A stretch of 64,000 nucleotides of DNA from Seonamhaeicola maritimus (GTDB lineage Bacteria; Bacteroidota; Bacteroidia; Flavobacteriales; Flavobacteriaceae). The notes under the pieces were generated by a model, which saw nothing but the letters and a program-made list of their open reading frames with translations, was not told the origin of the DNA and searched no databases. Position 1 is the first letter of the stretch; each line of letters opens with the position of its first letter. The DNA is taken from contig NZ_VRKQ01000008.1 in assembly GCF_008056315.1 (NCBI RefSeq), positions 1,134,957-1,198,956 on the forward strand, in the 5' to 3' direction. Below, piece after piece: positions 1 through 8,896 of this stretch. The position numbers and the translations under genes were made by a program.

Positions 1-885
1 ATTTGCCTTTTCAATAGCATATAAGAATAGTAGTGAGGGACCAATAGTAATCAATAAATAACATAAAGAGGGAGGGTACTTGGTCACTTTAAAAAAGGAC
101 ATCACAGTTTTTCCTAAAGTGTCTTGCACAGACCAAGGGTTTAAATCGCCATAAAGATTGACACCTCTAATGATAAAGAATAATAATACCGAACAAATAC
201 CTAATCTAAGTAACCATTTCTTTCTGATTTCCTTTAGAAACCCTCTGGTATACAATGAACCAAAACAATAACCTAGAGCAATTAAACCTATCCAAGGAAT
301 TACAGGATATGCAACAAAGGCAAACCGAGTTTGACTAATTGGTATGACATTTGGTTGATGTAACATGTACCAAAGAATAGATTTTAAGCTATTACCTTGC
401 ATTGTGATGCTATCTAACATGTTATGTCCGGCAACAAGAATAATACCGGTTATAAGAATGACCTTTTTTGGGAGTAGAATAATAAAGGAAAGGACTATCA
501 TGCCTATTCCAATAGCCCAAATAACTTGTAAGCCAATGAAACTATAGGTAAGATCAAATGTCCAATTAAGGCTATTTACAAATATTTCAAGAAAAACCAA
601 CCATAATCCTCTAGTAAATAGAAATTTAAAAAGTTGAGGTTTTGTCTTGTTGCTCCCATATAAATAGGCCGATGTTCCTGCTAAAAAAACAAAAACTGGT
701 GCACAATAATGGGTTATAAACCTCGTAAAAAACAAAATTGGTGTTGTGGTTTCCAAATCTGTAGGGTTATTCATTGATGCGCCTAAATGGAAATAATCTC
801 TTGTATGATCTAGAGCCATTAAAACCATAACAAGACCTCTTAAAATGTCTATAGATTGAATTCTGGTAGATTTGGGTTTAGACAT
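1..885 (-). CDS. DUF1624 / heparan-alpha-glucosaminide N-acetyltransferase-like membrane protein, partial
   Basis: An open frame starts at ATG 885 and runs without a stop to base 1, so 295 codons are visible and the C-terminus is missing. The N-terminus contains RGLVMVLMALDHTRDYFH, the signature start of DUF1624 proteins related to the catalytic domain of heparan-alpha-glucosaminide N-acetyltransferase. Many hydrophobic segments follow, so it should be a polytopic inner-membrane protein. The family moves acyl groups across or at the membrane onto sugars. It lies 9 nt after the MBOAT gene and looks like the last visible gene of that operon. The acceptor is unknown. Confidence 0.72.
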   Translation of the reverse strand, partial: MSKPKSTRIQSIDILRGLVMVLMALDHTRDYFHLGASMNNPTDLETTTPILFFTRFITHYCAPVFVFLAGTSAYLYGSNKTKPQLFKFLFTRGLWLVFLEIFVNSLNWTFDLTYSFIGLQVIWAIGIGMIVLSFIILLPKKVILITGIILVAGHNMLDSITMQGNSLKSILWYMLHQPNVIPISQTRFAFVAYPVIPWIGLIALGYCFGSLYTRGFLKEIRKKWLLRLGICSVLLFFIIRGVNLYGDLNPWSVQDTLGKTVMSFFKVTKYPPSLCYLLITIGPSLLFLYAIEKAN

Positions 886-894
886 TTATTGGTT

Positions 895-2310
895 TTAAAA
901 CTGAAAATAAATAAACTGCTCACCACTTCCTTGAGCTATAATCAATAAAAATGTCATAATGGCCCAAACCACACCCAAAACGTAAGGAGATGTTTTTAAT
1001 GATACATCTTTCATGGAGGTATTTCTCATAAACCAATGACATAAAAACAATATTGCAATAACCGTTGTTACTTTAATAATAGTAAAGGTGTCAAGGATTT
1101 TTTCGCCACCGGTTTGCATATAAAACATTGACTTAATCATATCCCAAGCTTTTTCAAAGGTTCTTGCCCTGAAGAAAACCCAAGTTATATTTACACAACT
1201 AAAAGTTATAAAAGCTAAAAACATACCATTCCATTTGGTGATTTCAAATGGTAAGAATCGTCTCTGTAGGCGTTCTAATATTAAGTAAGTACCATGTAAA
1301 CCACCCCAAACCATAAAGGTCCATGCGGCTCCATGCCATAAACCACCAAGTAACATGGTTATCATTAACGCTGCATACAAACGGGTAATTCCATGTCTAT
1401 TCCCTCCTAAAGGAATATATAAATAATCTCTTAACCAGCTGGATAATGAAATGTGCCAACGTCTCCATAAATCTGAAAAACCAAGTGATGCATAAGGGTA
1501 TTTAAAGTTGTCTGGTAAAATAATACCAAGCATTAAAGCGATACCAATGGCACAGGTTGAATAACCGGCAAAATCGAAAAATATCTGCCCTGAGAATGCT
1601 ATAGTGCCAACCCAAGCGTCAATACCATGTAGTAACTTTGTAGACCCAAAAACATCATCAGATGTTCCAGCCAATAGCGTATCTGCCATGACTACTTTTT
1701 GGAACAACCCAATAGTTAGTAAAAACAAACCCCAAATAAATTGATTGGTAGTAGCTTTCTTTTCTTCGTAGAATTGTGTGATTAAGTCTTTTGCCCGAAC
1801 TATAGGTCCTGCCACTAATTGAGGGAAGAACGTAACATATAATGCGAAATCTAGAAATGTTCGAGCACGTTCAGTTTTTCTTTTATACATGTCTATGGTA
1901 TAAGACATTGTTTGGAATGTGTAAAAAGAAATACCCATAGGCAATAATATATCCATAGGTTTTGCCTGAAAATCTATTCCAACGCTATTTACTATGGTAA
2001 CGAAATTTTCAAGTAGAAAATCACCATATTTAAAGAAGCCCAAAAAACCAAGGTTGACGAACATGCTCAGCATTAACCACATTTTGCGCTTCTTCTGGTT
2101 TTCCTCAACAGCTAACCGTTTTCCAGCTGTCCAGTCTATCATTGTGGAAATCCAAAGTAAAATAACTAATGGCGGATTCCACATGCCGTAAAAGACATAA
2201 CTGGAAAGTAAGAGCATTCGTTTTTTGTTCGTCCAGTTGAGTATTTTGGAATAATATAGAGCAAGGACAATAATTAAAAATAGTATAAAACTTAATGAAT
2301 TAAATAGCAT
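895..2310 (-). CDS. MBOAT family O-acyltransferase (AlgI/DltB-like)
   Basis: This 471-aa polytopic membrane protein has the usual AlgI length. It carries the family blocks FDFAGYS (about 245-251), WRRWHISLSSWLRDYLYIPLG (about 282-302) and LGGLWHGAAW (321-330), with H326 as the expected catalytic histidine. MBOAT proteins pass acyl groups, usually acetyl, across the membrane for transfer to polymers such as alginate, cellulose, teichoic acid or peptidoglycan. It starts 2 nt after three tandem SGNH-like partners, matching the AlgI-AlgJ/X and DltB-DltD pairing. The substrate polymer cannot be read from the sequence. Confidence 0.9.
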   Translation of the reverse strand: MLFNSLSFILFLIIVLALYYSKILNWTNKKRMLLLSSYVFYGMWNPPLVILLWISTMIDWTAGKRLAVEENQKKRKMWLMLSMFVNLGFLGFFKYGDFLLENFVTIVNSVGIDFQAKPMDILLPMGISFYTFQTMSYTIDMYKRKTERARTFLDFALYVTFFPQLVAGPIVRAKDLITQFYEEKKATTNQFIWGLFLLTIGLFQKVVMADTLLAGTSDDVFGSTKLLHGIDAWVGTIAFSGQIFFDFAGYSTCAIGIALMLGIILPDNFKYPYASLGFSDLWRRWHISLSSWLRDYLYIPLGGNRHGITRLYAALMITMLLGGLWHGAAWTFMVWGGLHGTYLILERLQRRFLPFEITKWNGMFLAFITFSCVNITWVFFRARTFEKAWDMIKSMFYMQTGGEKILDTFTIIKVTTVIAILFLCHWFMRNTSMKDVSLKTSPYVLGVVWAIMTFLLIIAQGSGEQFIYFQF

Positions 2311-2312
2311 GA

Positions 2313-3350
2313 TTAGTTTGGTTTTTGGTTGGTTAATGCGTTATCTTCTTTTAAAATTCTAACTAGTTCTTTGGTGAAATAGTTAGCATCCTCTAATGAT
2401 AGATGTGATTCTTCTGGACAGGTTAAATTTTTTAATTGGTCATAGTCTTCAAAATGGTAGCTCTTCACTTTAGCAACATTAACTAATGAATCCCAAAATT
2501 TTTCCCTTGGAAGCCCCATTTTTTCACCCATTCTAACACCGCCGCTAGAAGGTGGACGAACAAGAATAAGGTTTCCTCCTTTGTTTTTAAACTTTTCTAC
2601 ATCCTTCATAAAGAACTCTGTGGTTGCATTTTTGTCTGGTGGTGGAGCACCTTTACCAAAGAAATGCCATACCTTAATTATGGAATTGGCAAAAGCGGTA
2701 TCTGTTACTGTTCTTGGCATCATACTCATGTTTCGTGGAATGGAAACATCCGCAAAATTGTAGAATGGAGGCTGAGCAGGAGGAGGAGTTCGTTCTCCCC
2801 AATGAACATTTCTTAATAACGATTTTAAATCGAGGTCGTCAGCCCATTCTTCCTCATCGGCAGACATAAGAACTAAATTCTGCTGCAAGGGTACAGACAA
2901 TAAAAAGTTTGAGCGTTGTGCATAAGTTCCATCAAAGTAATGATCTACTTTAGATTGTGGCCTTTCCCAAGGAAATGCTTTTGGAAACGTAGTCGAGAAG
3001 AATAATCCCGGAGTAACTCCTACTATAACGGTTCCATTAAAGTCTGTATTGTTTACAATATCATGAAAGGTTGGAAGTGGGGAGGAACCAGTTGATGCCA
3101 ATTGTAAAGGTACTTTTCCTGTTGATTTTTTCCATTGGTCTACCTGTATGTCGAAATACGCTCTGGATGATCCCAGTATGACGACATCGTCTTTTGTGGT
3201 CGATTCAACTTCAGATCGTGTCATGGCCCAAAGGGCTTTTTCGTCGTTTAGAGTAGGATGAAATCCTTTGGATCTCCAATACGTTTCCCAGGCTATAGTT
3301 GCAATTAGGGTAATTGCAATAGCGATGATTAGTGATTTTTTTAATTTCAT
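2313..3350 (-). CDS. AlgJ/DltD-like SGNH hydrolase-fold protein, copy 1 of 3
   Basis: 345 aa with one N-terminal membrane anchor (about residues 5-22) and a periplasmic body. A GSSR motif at residues 60-63 fits the nucleophile block, and a C-terminal PEESH block ends at H316, where SGNH enzymes have DxxH. Here the acid position is Glu313. It is very close to copy 2, with nearly identical anchors and start regions, and about as long as AlgJ/AlgX-type partners. The operon position just before the MBOAT gene suggests it transfers the acyl group to a periplasmic acceptor. Function is inferred from fold-like motifs and context. Confidence 0.68.
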   Translation of the reverse strand: MKLKKSLIIAIAITLIATIAWETYWRSKGFHPTLNDEKALWAMTRSEVESTTKDDVVILGSSRAYFDIQVDQWKKSTGKVPLQLASTGSSPLPTFHDIVNNTDFNGTVIVGVTPGLFFSTTFPKAFPWERPQSKVDHYFDGTYAQRSNFLLSVPLQQNLVLMSADEEEWADDLDLKSLLRNVHWGERTPPPAQPPFYNFADVSIPRNMSMMPRTVTDTAFANSIIKVWHFFGKGAPPPDKNATTEFFMKDVEKFKNKGGNLILVRPPSSGGVRMGEKMGLPREKFWDSLVNVAKVKSYHFEDYDQLKNLTCPEESHLSLEDANYFTKELVRILKEDNALTNQKPN

Positions 3351-3360
3351 TTTGGTTGGT

Positions 3361-4383
3361 TTATTGGTTAGGTATTTCGTTGTCTTGTTTTAAAATTTTT
3401 ATTAATTCTTCTGTAAAATAGTCAGCATGATCCGCTTTTAAATGGGACCACTCAGGTAATGTAAAGTTTTGAAGTTGGGGATAATCTTCAAAGTGATATG
3501 CCTTTACACCTGCCTTTGCAACTAATTCATCCCAAACAGTGTCTCTAGGAGTAATTTTGTTTTCTATTTCTCTGAAGACGTCTGAAGATGGGCATCTAAG
3601 TAAAATAACATGACCACCTTTTTCTTTAAACTTTTCCAAATCTTTTAGAAAAAATTCCATGGTTGATTTTTTGTCTGGTGGCGGACCGCCACTTTCAAAA
3701 AAGAACTGCCATACTCGCTTTACTGTATTTGCATAAGTTGTGTCAGTTTCCATGCGCTTTTTCATCCTAACATTTCGATCAAGCCTTGTAACTGAAAAAT
3801 CATGAAATGGAGGCATAGGGTCAATAGTCCTTTCTCCAATTTTTACTTTACCTATAAGCTCTTCTAGTTTAAGACCATCAACACCTTGAGCCTCACTAAT
3901 ATATGCAAAACTATTTTGAAGAGGTATTGATAGTTGATGGTTTAATCTCTGTGCAAAGGTTCTATCATGAAAATGATTTACTCTTGCTAAAGGCCATGCC
4001 CAAGGTTGTGCTTCAGGAAATGTGGTTGAAAAAAATAGAGGAGGTGTAACTCCAACTAAAATAGTTCCATTAAAACTGGACGTATTAACAATATCATGAA
4101 AAATTGGTAGTGGAGAACTACCACCACATGCTAACTGAATAGGTTTTCTTCCCGTTTTTTCTTTCCACTTGTCTAATTGAATATCAAAATGAACTCTTGA
4201 TGAGCCAATGAGAACAATGTCATCTTTAGATAATTTATCTACTTTAGCCCGCTCTACTGCCCAAAGTGCATCGTTATCATCAACCGATGCAACAAACCCA
4301 TTGGATCGCCAATAGAGTTCCCACCCTATGGTTGCAATAAGGGTAATTGCAATAGCAAAGATTAGTGATTTTTTTAATTTCAT
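3361..4383 (-). CDS. AlgJ/DltD-like SGNH hydrolase-fold protein, copy 2 of 3
   Basis: 340 aa, with the same plan as copy 1: a membrane anchor at residues 5-22, GSSR at 60-63 and PEWSH near the C-terminus with H314 and Glu311. It shares long stretches with copy 1, including the VGVTP and FFSTTFP segments and the DKKST/DKNAT...EFF..D.EKFK..GG block. The AACCAACC leader before its ATG matches that of copy 1, so this looks like a local tandem duplication. It is likely a periplasmic partner of the downstream MBOAT protein. Substrate unknown. Confidence 0.68.
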   Translation of the reverse strand: MKLKKSLIFAIAITLIATIGWELYWRSNGFVASVDDNDALWAVERAKVDKLSKDDIVLIGSSRVHFDIQLDKWKEKTGRKPIQLACGGSSPLPIFHDIVNTSSFNGTILVGVTPPLFFSTTFPEAQPWAWPLARVNHFHDRTFAQRLNHQLSIPLQNSFAYISEAQGVDGLKLEELIGKVKIGERTIDPMPPFHDFSVTRLDRNVRMKKRMETDTTYANTVKRVWQFFFESGGPPPDKKSTMEFFLKDLEKFKEKGGHVILLRCPSSDVFREIENKITPRDTVWDELVAKAGVKAYHFEDYPQLQNFTLPEWSHLKADHADYFTEELIKILKQDNEIPNQ

Positions 4384-4399
4384 TTCGGTTGGTTGTGTT

Positions 4400-5446
4400 T
4401 TAGTGTTTTGTTAAATGCCCATCTTTAATTAATTGATTTACCATGTCTTTTGTGTAGGTTTTGGCATCTTTGGCACTCATATGAGACCAATCTGGTAGGT
4501 AGTGTTTAGACATGAAATCATAATCTTGAAAGTGATAAGTAGGCGCATCTATCTGTTCCACAAACTTATTCCATGCTTTTGCTTTGGGCATATTTTTTTC
4601 GGCATGCTTTAGCCAACCATCTTCAGCTTTATGTCTTATAAAAATGATTTTACCTCCTCTGTCTTTTAGCTTTTTTGTTAGGGATATTAATTCTTTAATA
4701 CTCTCTGTTACATTCTTTTCCGTTTTTTCTGAATAGGCTGGTAAACCTGGAAGAGCCTTATCCCATTGGTCTGTGATTTCTTTTTGGTATTTAATATTAT
4801 CTACCAATCTATCATACATGATTAGGTTTCTATCTTCATCATTATAACCTATCCTTACTAATTTAAAATCATTACTTGGCACCCTACCATCATCTAAGGT
4901 AATGGTTTTGATAAGAGATTTAAGATCTAGATCATTGTAACCATTGTTTTCTGAAGAAGACAGTAATACAAGATTACGCTGCAATGGTTTAGATAATATA
5001 TGCCCCAATTTTTGTGCATTGGTCCTGTTATAGTAATGATCTACCCATTCTTGGGCAACTCTATACCTAAAACCTTTTTTACTACCAAAAACCCCTATAG
5101 GAACAACGCCTAAAACAATAGTACCGTTAAAGTCGGTATTGTTGATAACATCCTTTAAAACTGGTCCAGGGAGTTTACCATTAATGGTAAGCTTTATAGG
5201 ATCAATACCTTGGGTGGCTTCCCAAACATGTGTGTTTAAATTATACCCTGTTCTAGACATGCCTATTAAGATAACATCTTCGGATGTGGCGGTCTCTACT
5301 TTTGCTCTTTCTTCAGCCCACTGATTTCTATCATCTTCTAAATAAGCAATGTAATAATCGGTTTGGGTACGCCAATAGAATTCCCAAATTGTAACGCCAA
5401 CAAGGGTTAGTAAAAACGCAGTAATGAGAGCTTGTTTTAATTTCAT
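4400..5446 (-). CDS. AlgJ/DltD-like SGNH hydrolase-fold protein, copy 3 of 3 (most divergent)
   Basis: 348 aa with an N-terminal membrane anchor and the same overall layout, but clearly more diverged than copies 1 and 2. The nucleophile block reads GMSR (62-65, Ser64). The C-terminal block is PDWSH with D319 and H322, keeping the canonical DxxH that the other two have changed to ExxH. It is the first of the three in transcription order, 17 nt after the fatty-acid transporter gene. It is a candidate for the ancestral, fully catalytic copy. Confidence 0.66.
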   Translation of the reverse strand: MKLKQALITAFLLTLVGVTIWEFYWRTQTDYYIAYLEDDRNQWAEERAKVETATSEDVILIGMSRTGYNLNTHVWEATQGIDPIKLTINGKLPGPVLKDVINNTDFNGTIVLGVVPIGVFGSKKGFRYRVAQEWVDHYYNRTNAQKLGHILSKPLQRNLVLLSSSENNGYNDLDLKSLIKTITLDDGRVPSNDFKLVRIGYNDEDRNLIMYDRLVDNIKYQKEITDQWDKALPGLPAYSEKTEKNVTESIKELISLTKKLKDRGGKIIFIRHKAEDGWLKHAEKNMPKAKAWNKFVEQIDAPTYHFQDYDFMSKHYLPDWSHMSAKDAKTYTKDMVNQLIKDGHLTKH

Positions 5447-5463
5447 TTTGGTTTGTCGTTTTT

Positions 5464-6870
5464 TTAAGTATGTTTTAAAGGCATCAAAGTAACTAGCATA
5501 GATTGAATGATAAAAAACGCAATAAACGGAATGACCAAATAGCCCATAACATCTCTCGCTTGAATTTTGATACCATTTCCCATAATTGGAAACACAAGTA
5601 ATAAATAAAAAGGTTGCAATGCATTGGTTAAACTTTCTCCATAAGCTATTGAAATAGATGCCCTAGATATCATTGCAGTTATTTGGTTAGCTGGCAAGCC
5701 TGCACCAATATCTTTTACTGCATTAATAATACTAGGACCTATTACCGCAAATTCTCCACCTGCTGATGGAATAGCAAAATTTGCCAATCCGCCTGTTATA
5801 AAAGCATAAAAAGGGTATGTGTTAACTGTGGCTACGGAAGCCAAAAACTCTGCCAATTTTTCACCTAAACCTGTATATAGCATTATTCCCATAATACCTG
5901 CATAAAAAGGATACTGAAATAAGATGCCTGAAATATTCTTACTTGATCGCTTCATGGCAATGACAAAGCGCATTGGTGTTTTGTGTAGTAACATGCCAAC
6001 AACTAGAAATATAAATATCATAATATTGAAATCTAATTGAAAACCATTAGTGTAAAAATGAAAAATAATGTATGTAAAACCCATAATTACTATAATAGCT
6101 TGAAGTATTATTCCATTATTCAAATTGTCTGAAAGGGATTTAAAAGGTAAATTTTGATTGATAGCCTCATCTTTTATGGAAACTTCTTTTTTTAAAGTTT
6201 TTGATTCAAGCATGTCGTTTATTTCTTTCCCTTTTGTGGATTTAGGAATCAAAAATAAAATCATTATAGGCCCTATTATTGCGTATAAAAAAATCATAAC
6301 AATATTTAATCCAGAACCTAAAGTAACAGACGAGGGGATTGTGTTTGATAGAATACCAGCCTCAATTAAGTAATTGTTTTTTGTGCCTAATAAAAGTGGT
6401 ATAGAACTTGACAATCCGCATACCCAACTTCCAGTGGTGAAATAAACACAAGCAACTAATAAAGGATAATTAATTCCTTTTATACGTATGGCTAATTCTC
6501 GTGCTAAGACGCAAGTAATAACTATCCAACCAAAACTTATAAGTGCTAAAAGTGCACCAATTAACATTACAAAAAAATAGACTTGTTTAGGAGTTTTAAT
6601 GTATTTGGTCAGATTATCAATACCATTTTTTACATTAGGTGAAAGTGCAATGGAAAAACCAGTTATAATAATCAGTACAATTTGCATCCCAAATTCAAGT
6701 AAGGACCAAAAACCATCATACCAAGATTGAATTATTTTTAACGGTGTTGAACCAAGCCAAATTAAGGCAGTTAAGCCTATTATTAATGTTAAGAGCATCG
6801 CAAAAACAAATGCATTTGGCATGTATTTTTGGAATAGTGTTGAAAACTTATCACCTAGATTAGTAATCAT
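5464..6870 (-). CDS. AtoE-like short-chain fatty acid transporter family protein
   Basis: 468 aa with about 11-12 hydrophobic segments. The N-terminus (LGDKFSTLFQKYMPNAFVFA) and the segments GLSSSIPLLLGT, FAIPSAGGEFAVIGP and SLTNALQPFYLL are typical of the AtoE short-chain fatty acid transporter family. These are inner-membrane carriers for small carboxylates. The gene lies 17 nt before the first SGNH-like gene and heads the acylation operon, so a role in supplying or recovering short acyl groups is a reasonable inference. It is only 28 nt after the SnoaL lipoprotein gene, which may be co-transcribed. Confidence 0.82.
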   Translation of the reverse strand: MITNLGDKFSTLFQKYMPNAFVFAMLLTLIIGLTALIWLGSTPLKIIQSWYDGFWSLLEFGMQIVLIIITGFSIALSPNVKNGIDNLTKYIKTPKQVYFFVMLIGALLALISFGWIVITCVLARELAIRIKGINYPLLVACVYFTTGSWVCGLSSSIPLLLGTKNNYLIEAGILSNTIPSSVTLGSGLNIVMIFLYAIIGPIMILFLIPKSTKGKEINDMLESKTLKKEVSIKDEAINQNLPFKSLSDNLNNGIILQAIIVIMGFTYIIFHFYTNGFQLDFNIMIFIFLVVGMLLHKTPMRFVIAMKRSSKNISGILFQYPFYAGIMGIMLYTGLGEKLAEFLASVATVNTYPFYAFITGGLANFAIPSAGGEFAVIGPSIINAVKDIGAGLPANQITAMISRASISIAYGESLTNALQPFYLLLVFPIMGNGIKIQARDVMGYLVIPFIAFFIIQSMLVTLMPLKHT

Positions 6871-6898
6871 AATGGTTAGCTATAAGGTGTATTAAAAT

Positions 6899-7774
6899 TT
6901 ATTTTTTAATAGCCTCACTCACATGTTTTGTGTCAACCATTTGCTGGAAACTAATAGCTTTCCCATTCTTTAGTTGCCATAAATGACTCATTTGTGCATT
7001 AATTGAAGCACCATTTTTTTTGTACTTTCCTTGGTAACGACCCGTTGCTAAAACATAATTGTTTGACATATCATGAAGTTTTAAGTCAACTAATGTGAAA
7101 TTATCCCAATCACCACCAACGCGAGCAAAAACACCATTTAGAACGGCATCTGGACCTATGTATGGGTTGTTGTCAGCGTAGGGGAAGTTTTCAGCTTCAT
7201 TCCAAACAATATTTGGGTCTAGAGCAGATAATACATTAGGTATATCTCCTTTTGCAAAGGCTTTATACATAACATCAATTATCCCAACATTTTCAGGAGA
7301 AGAAACAATTCCCAATTGTTGCATAAACTGCAGGTTATCCATAAAATCTTGTTCCTGAGCAATCTTTCCATCCTTCATTTTTACAAGAGTAACTCCACTT
7401 AAATCTACGGTATTACCAGTTGCCGGCATACCAAAGAATTCTCCAGTGTTCGTACCCTTAAAATTCCATTGTTTCATAATGTTATCTCCTTGACCAAAGA
7501 TGTTTTCAATAGTAAATTCAATATCAGAGAATCCGGTAGTAAAATTGGAATAATAGGCTTTAAAAGCTTCAATACCAACTACATTTTCTGGACTTGAAAC
7601 TAGAGTAATATTGGCGTCAAAATTAGTATCATTAATCAATTCTAAGTTTCCTTTATTAATGACTTCATCCCAAACATTGGAATACATAGTTATGTTTTTT
7701 TCTAATTGTGCATCTTTACAAGACATTGCACAAATAAACATAGAGCATAGAAGAAGTTTTAAACTGGTTTTCAT
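6899..7774 (-). CDS. Lipoprotein with two tandem SnoaL/NTF2-like domains
   Basis: 291 aa. The leader ends in FICAMSCK, a lipobox with Cys19, so it should be a lipoprotein. Two homologous halves follow. Residues about 25-155 include VVGIEAFKAYYSNFTTGFSDIEF and a KMKDGKIAQEQDF strand. Residues about 160-290 include NPYIGPDAVLNGVFARV and a WQLKNGKAISFQQ strand. The pattern of a Gxxxhxxhh helix, then W/F strands, then KdGKI matches SnoaL-like polyketide-cyclase or ester-cyclase relatives. No substrate can be assigned. A terminator separates it from the upstream gene, so transcription must start between 7775 and about 7835. Confidence 0.7.
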   Translation of the reverse strand: MKTSLKLLLCSMFICAMSCKDAQLEKNITMYSNVWDEVINKGNLELINDTNFDANITLVSSPENVVGIEAFKAYYSNFTTGFSDIEFTIENIFGQGDNIMKQWNFKGTNTGEFFGMPATGNTVDLSGVTLVKMKDGKIAQEQDFMDNLQFMQQLGIVSSPENVGIIDVMYKAFAKGDIPNVLSALDPNIVWNEAENFPYADNNPYIGPDAVLNGVFARVGGDWDNFTLVDLKLHDMSNNYVLATGRYQGKYKKNGASINAQMSHLWQLKNGKAISFQQMVDTKHVSEAIKK

Positions 7775-7834
7775 TTTTGGTTGGTTTTAGTGGTTAATTA
7801 TTTTTGCTTTGAAATGTACTTAATAAAGATAGAC

Positions 7835-7869
7835 ATAAAAAAGTCCAACACATAGATGGACTTTTTTAT
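7835..7869 (-). terminator. Rho-independent terminator of the 7889-8617 gene
   Basis: A 13-bp perfect inverted repeat (7835-7847 and 7857-7869) with core AGTCCA/TGGACT is flanked by A6 and T6 tracts, so it can stop transcription in either direction. It lies between two minus-strand genes, 19 nt beyond the stop of the upstream one. Confidence 0.85.
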
Positions 7870-7888
7870 GCTCCACATAATTTTAAAA

Positions 7889-8617
7889 CTAATTAGACAT
7901 AGCTTTGTTAAGACTATACATGTATGACCAATCAGTTGAAACGGAAGCTCTGAATTTTGCCCTTAGGGCGTCAGTCTTCTTTTTACCGTTGGCTTTTTCA
8001 TAAACTTTCCAAACACCATCTCTTTTTACATCTAAATCGGCGAAGTTTTTATAAGGAACGGCAACAAAATAATCCGCTACTTCAGGTGCTCCTCCCATAA
8101 CATTATACCATATAGCTCTAGTACCATCTGCTGTATTTTTCAAGGCAGTAGACGTTTCTTTTATACACTCCCTAAAACTTGTTGAGTTTTCTGTTTTTAC
8201 ATTATAAACCCATACTAATTCGGTACCTTCTGGGAATGGCCCTGATCTACTATAGTCTGGCATAGACCAAGCTAAATTATAATTAATACTTTTAACATGC
8301 GGCATAATTAAATTAACAACAATCATTCTGCATTCTTTTCCAGCAGCATCGCCTTTTTCATCCATTTCGGCCCAATTTGCCATAATGCTTGTCATAGTAT
8401 AAACGGTACCCTCGCCTTGAACACGTTTCCACATATTCCATTTGTCTTCGCCATTATTTTCTAAATAACACTCTTTCCATGCCTTTACCCCCTCAATAAA
8501 CTGAGCATTATGGCCATTTTTTACTGTGATTTCTGATAGATTTAATAATACGGATTCATTCTCTTGTGAAACTACTAAAAGAGGTAGTAGCAGCATTAAA
8601 AACAATAATTTTCTCAT
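7889..8617 (-). CDS. Secreted protein of unknown function with two similar halves
   Basis: 242 aa with a clear signal peptide (MRKLLFLMLLLPLLVVSQ). The mature part seems built from two similar units, each with a strand, a helix and W/Y-rich strands. Examples are LLNLSEITVKNGHNAQFIEGVKAW early and LVWVYNVKTENSTSFRECIKE late, each followed by a block ending in MANWAEMDEKGDA or VPYKNFADLD. This resembles a duplicated dimeric alpha/beta-barrel (ABM-like) fold, but that is an inference. It has its own terminator, and no pathway is evident. Confidence 0.6.
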   Translation of the reverse strand: MRKLLFLMLLLPLLVVSQENESVLLNLSEITVKNGHNAQFIEGVKAWKECYLENNGEDKWNMWKRVQGEGTVYTMTSIMANWAEMDEKGDAAGKECRMIVVNLIMPHVKSINYNLAWSMPDYSRSGPFPEGTELVWVYNVKTENSTSFRECIKETSTALKNTADGTRAIWYNVMGGAPEVADYFVAVPYKNFADLDVKRDGVWKVYEKANGKKKTDALRAKFRASVSTDWSYMYSLNKAMSN

Positions 8618-8896
8618 AATCTTGATTGGTTTAAATTAATTAATATATAAAAGTGTTAGAACCATTCTAACATCATTTGTATTAAAATTAATTTAGGGCT
8701 ATTGTTATTCTTTGCTATTACTAAGTAAGGGAAAATCTAGTGATAGATTATTAAATCTAGAATTTAAATATAATTCATTTTTTACATGTTTCAAAATTCT
8801 ACAAAGAAGGCAGTACCAATTTAAATGTTTTATACTTATGCTTTTTTTAGGTTTAGTGTTTGTTTAGGCATTTCAGATTTTTATTAGAACCAAAAG

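Noticed and set aside
365-547. 60-codon plus-strand open frame
   Set aside because: It is antisense to the DUF1624 gene and has no protein-like features.
8654-8672. 8-bp inverted repeat TGTTAGAA/TTCTAACA
   Set aside because: The loop is only 3 nt and there is no T-run in either direction; it may be a regulatory site, but nothing else supports that.
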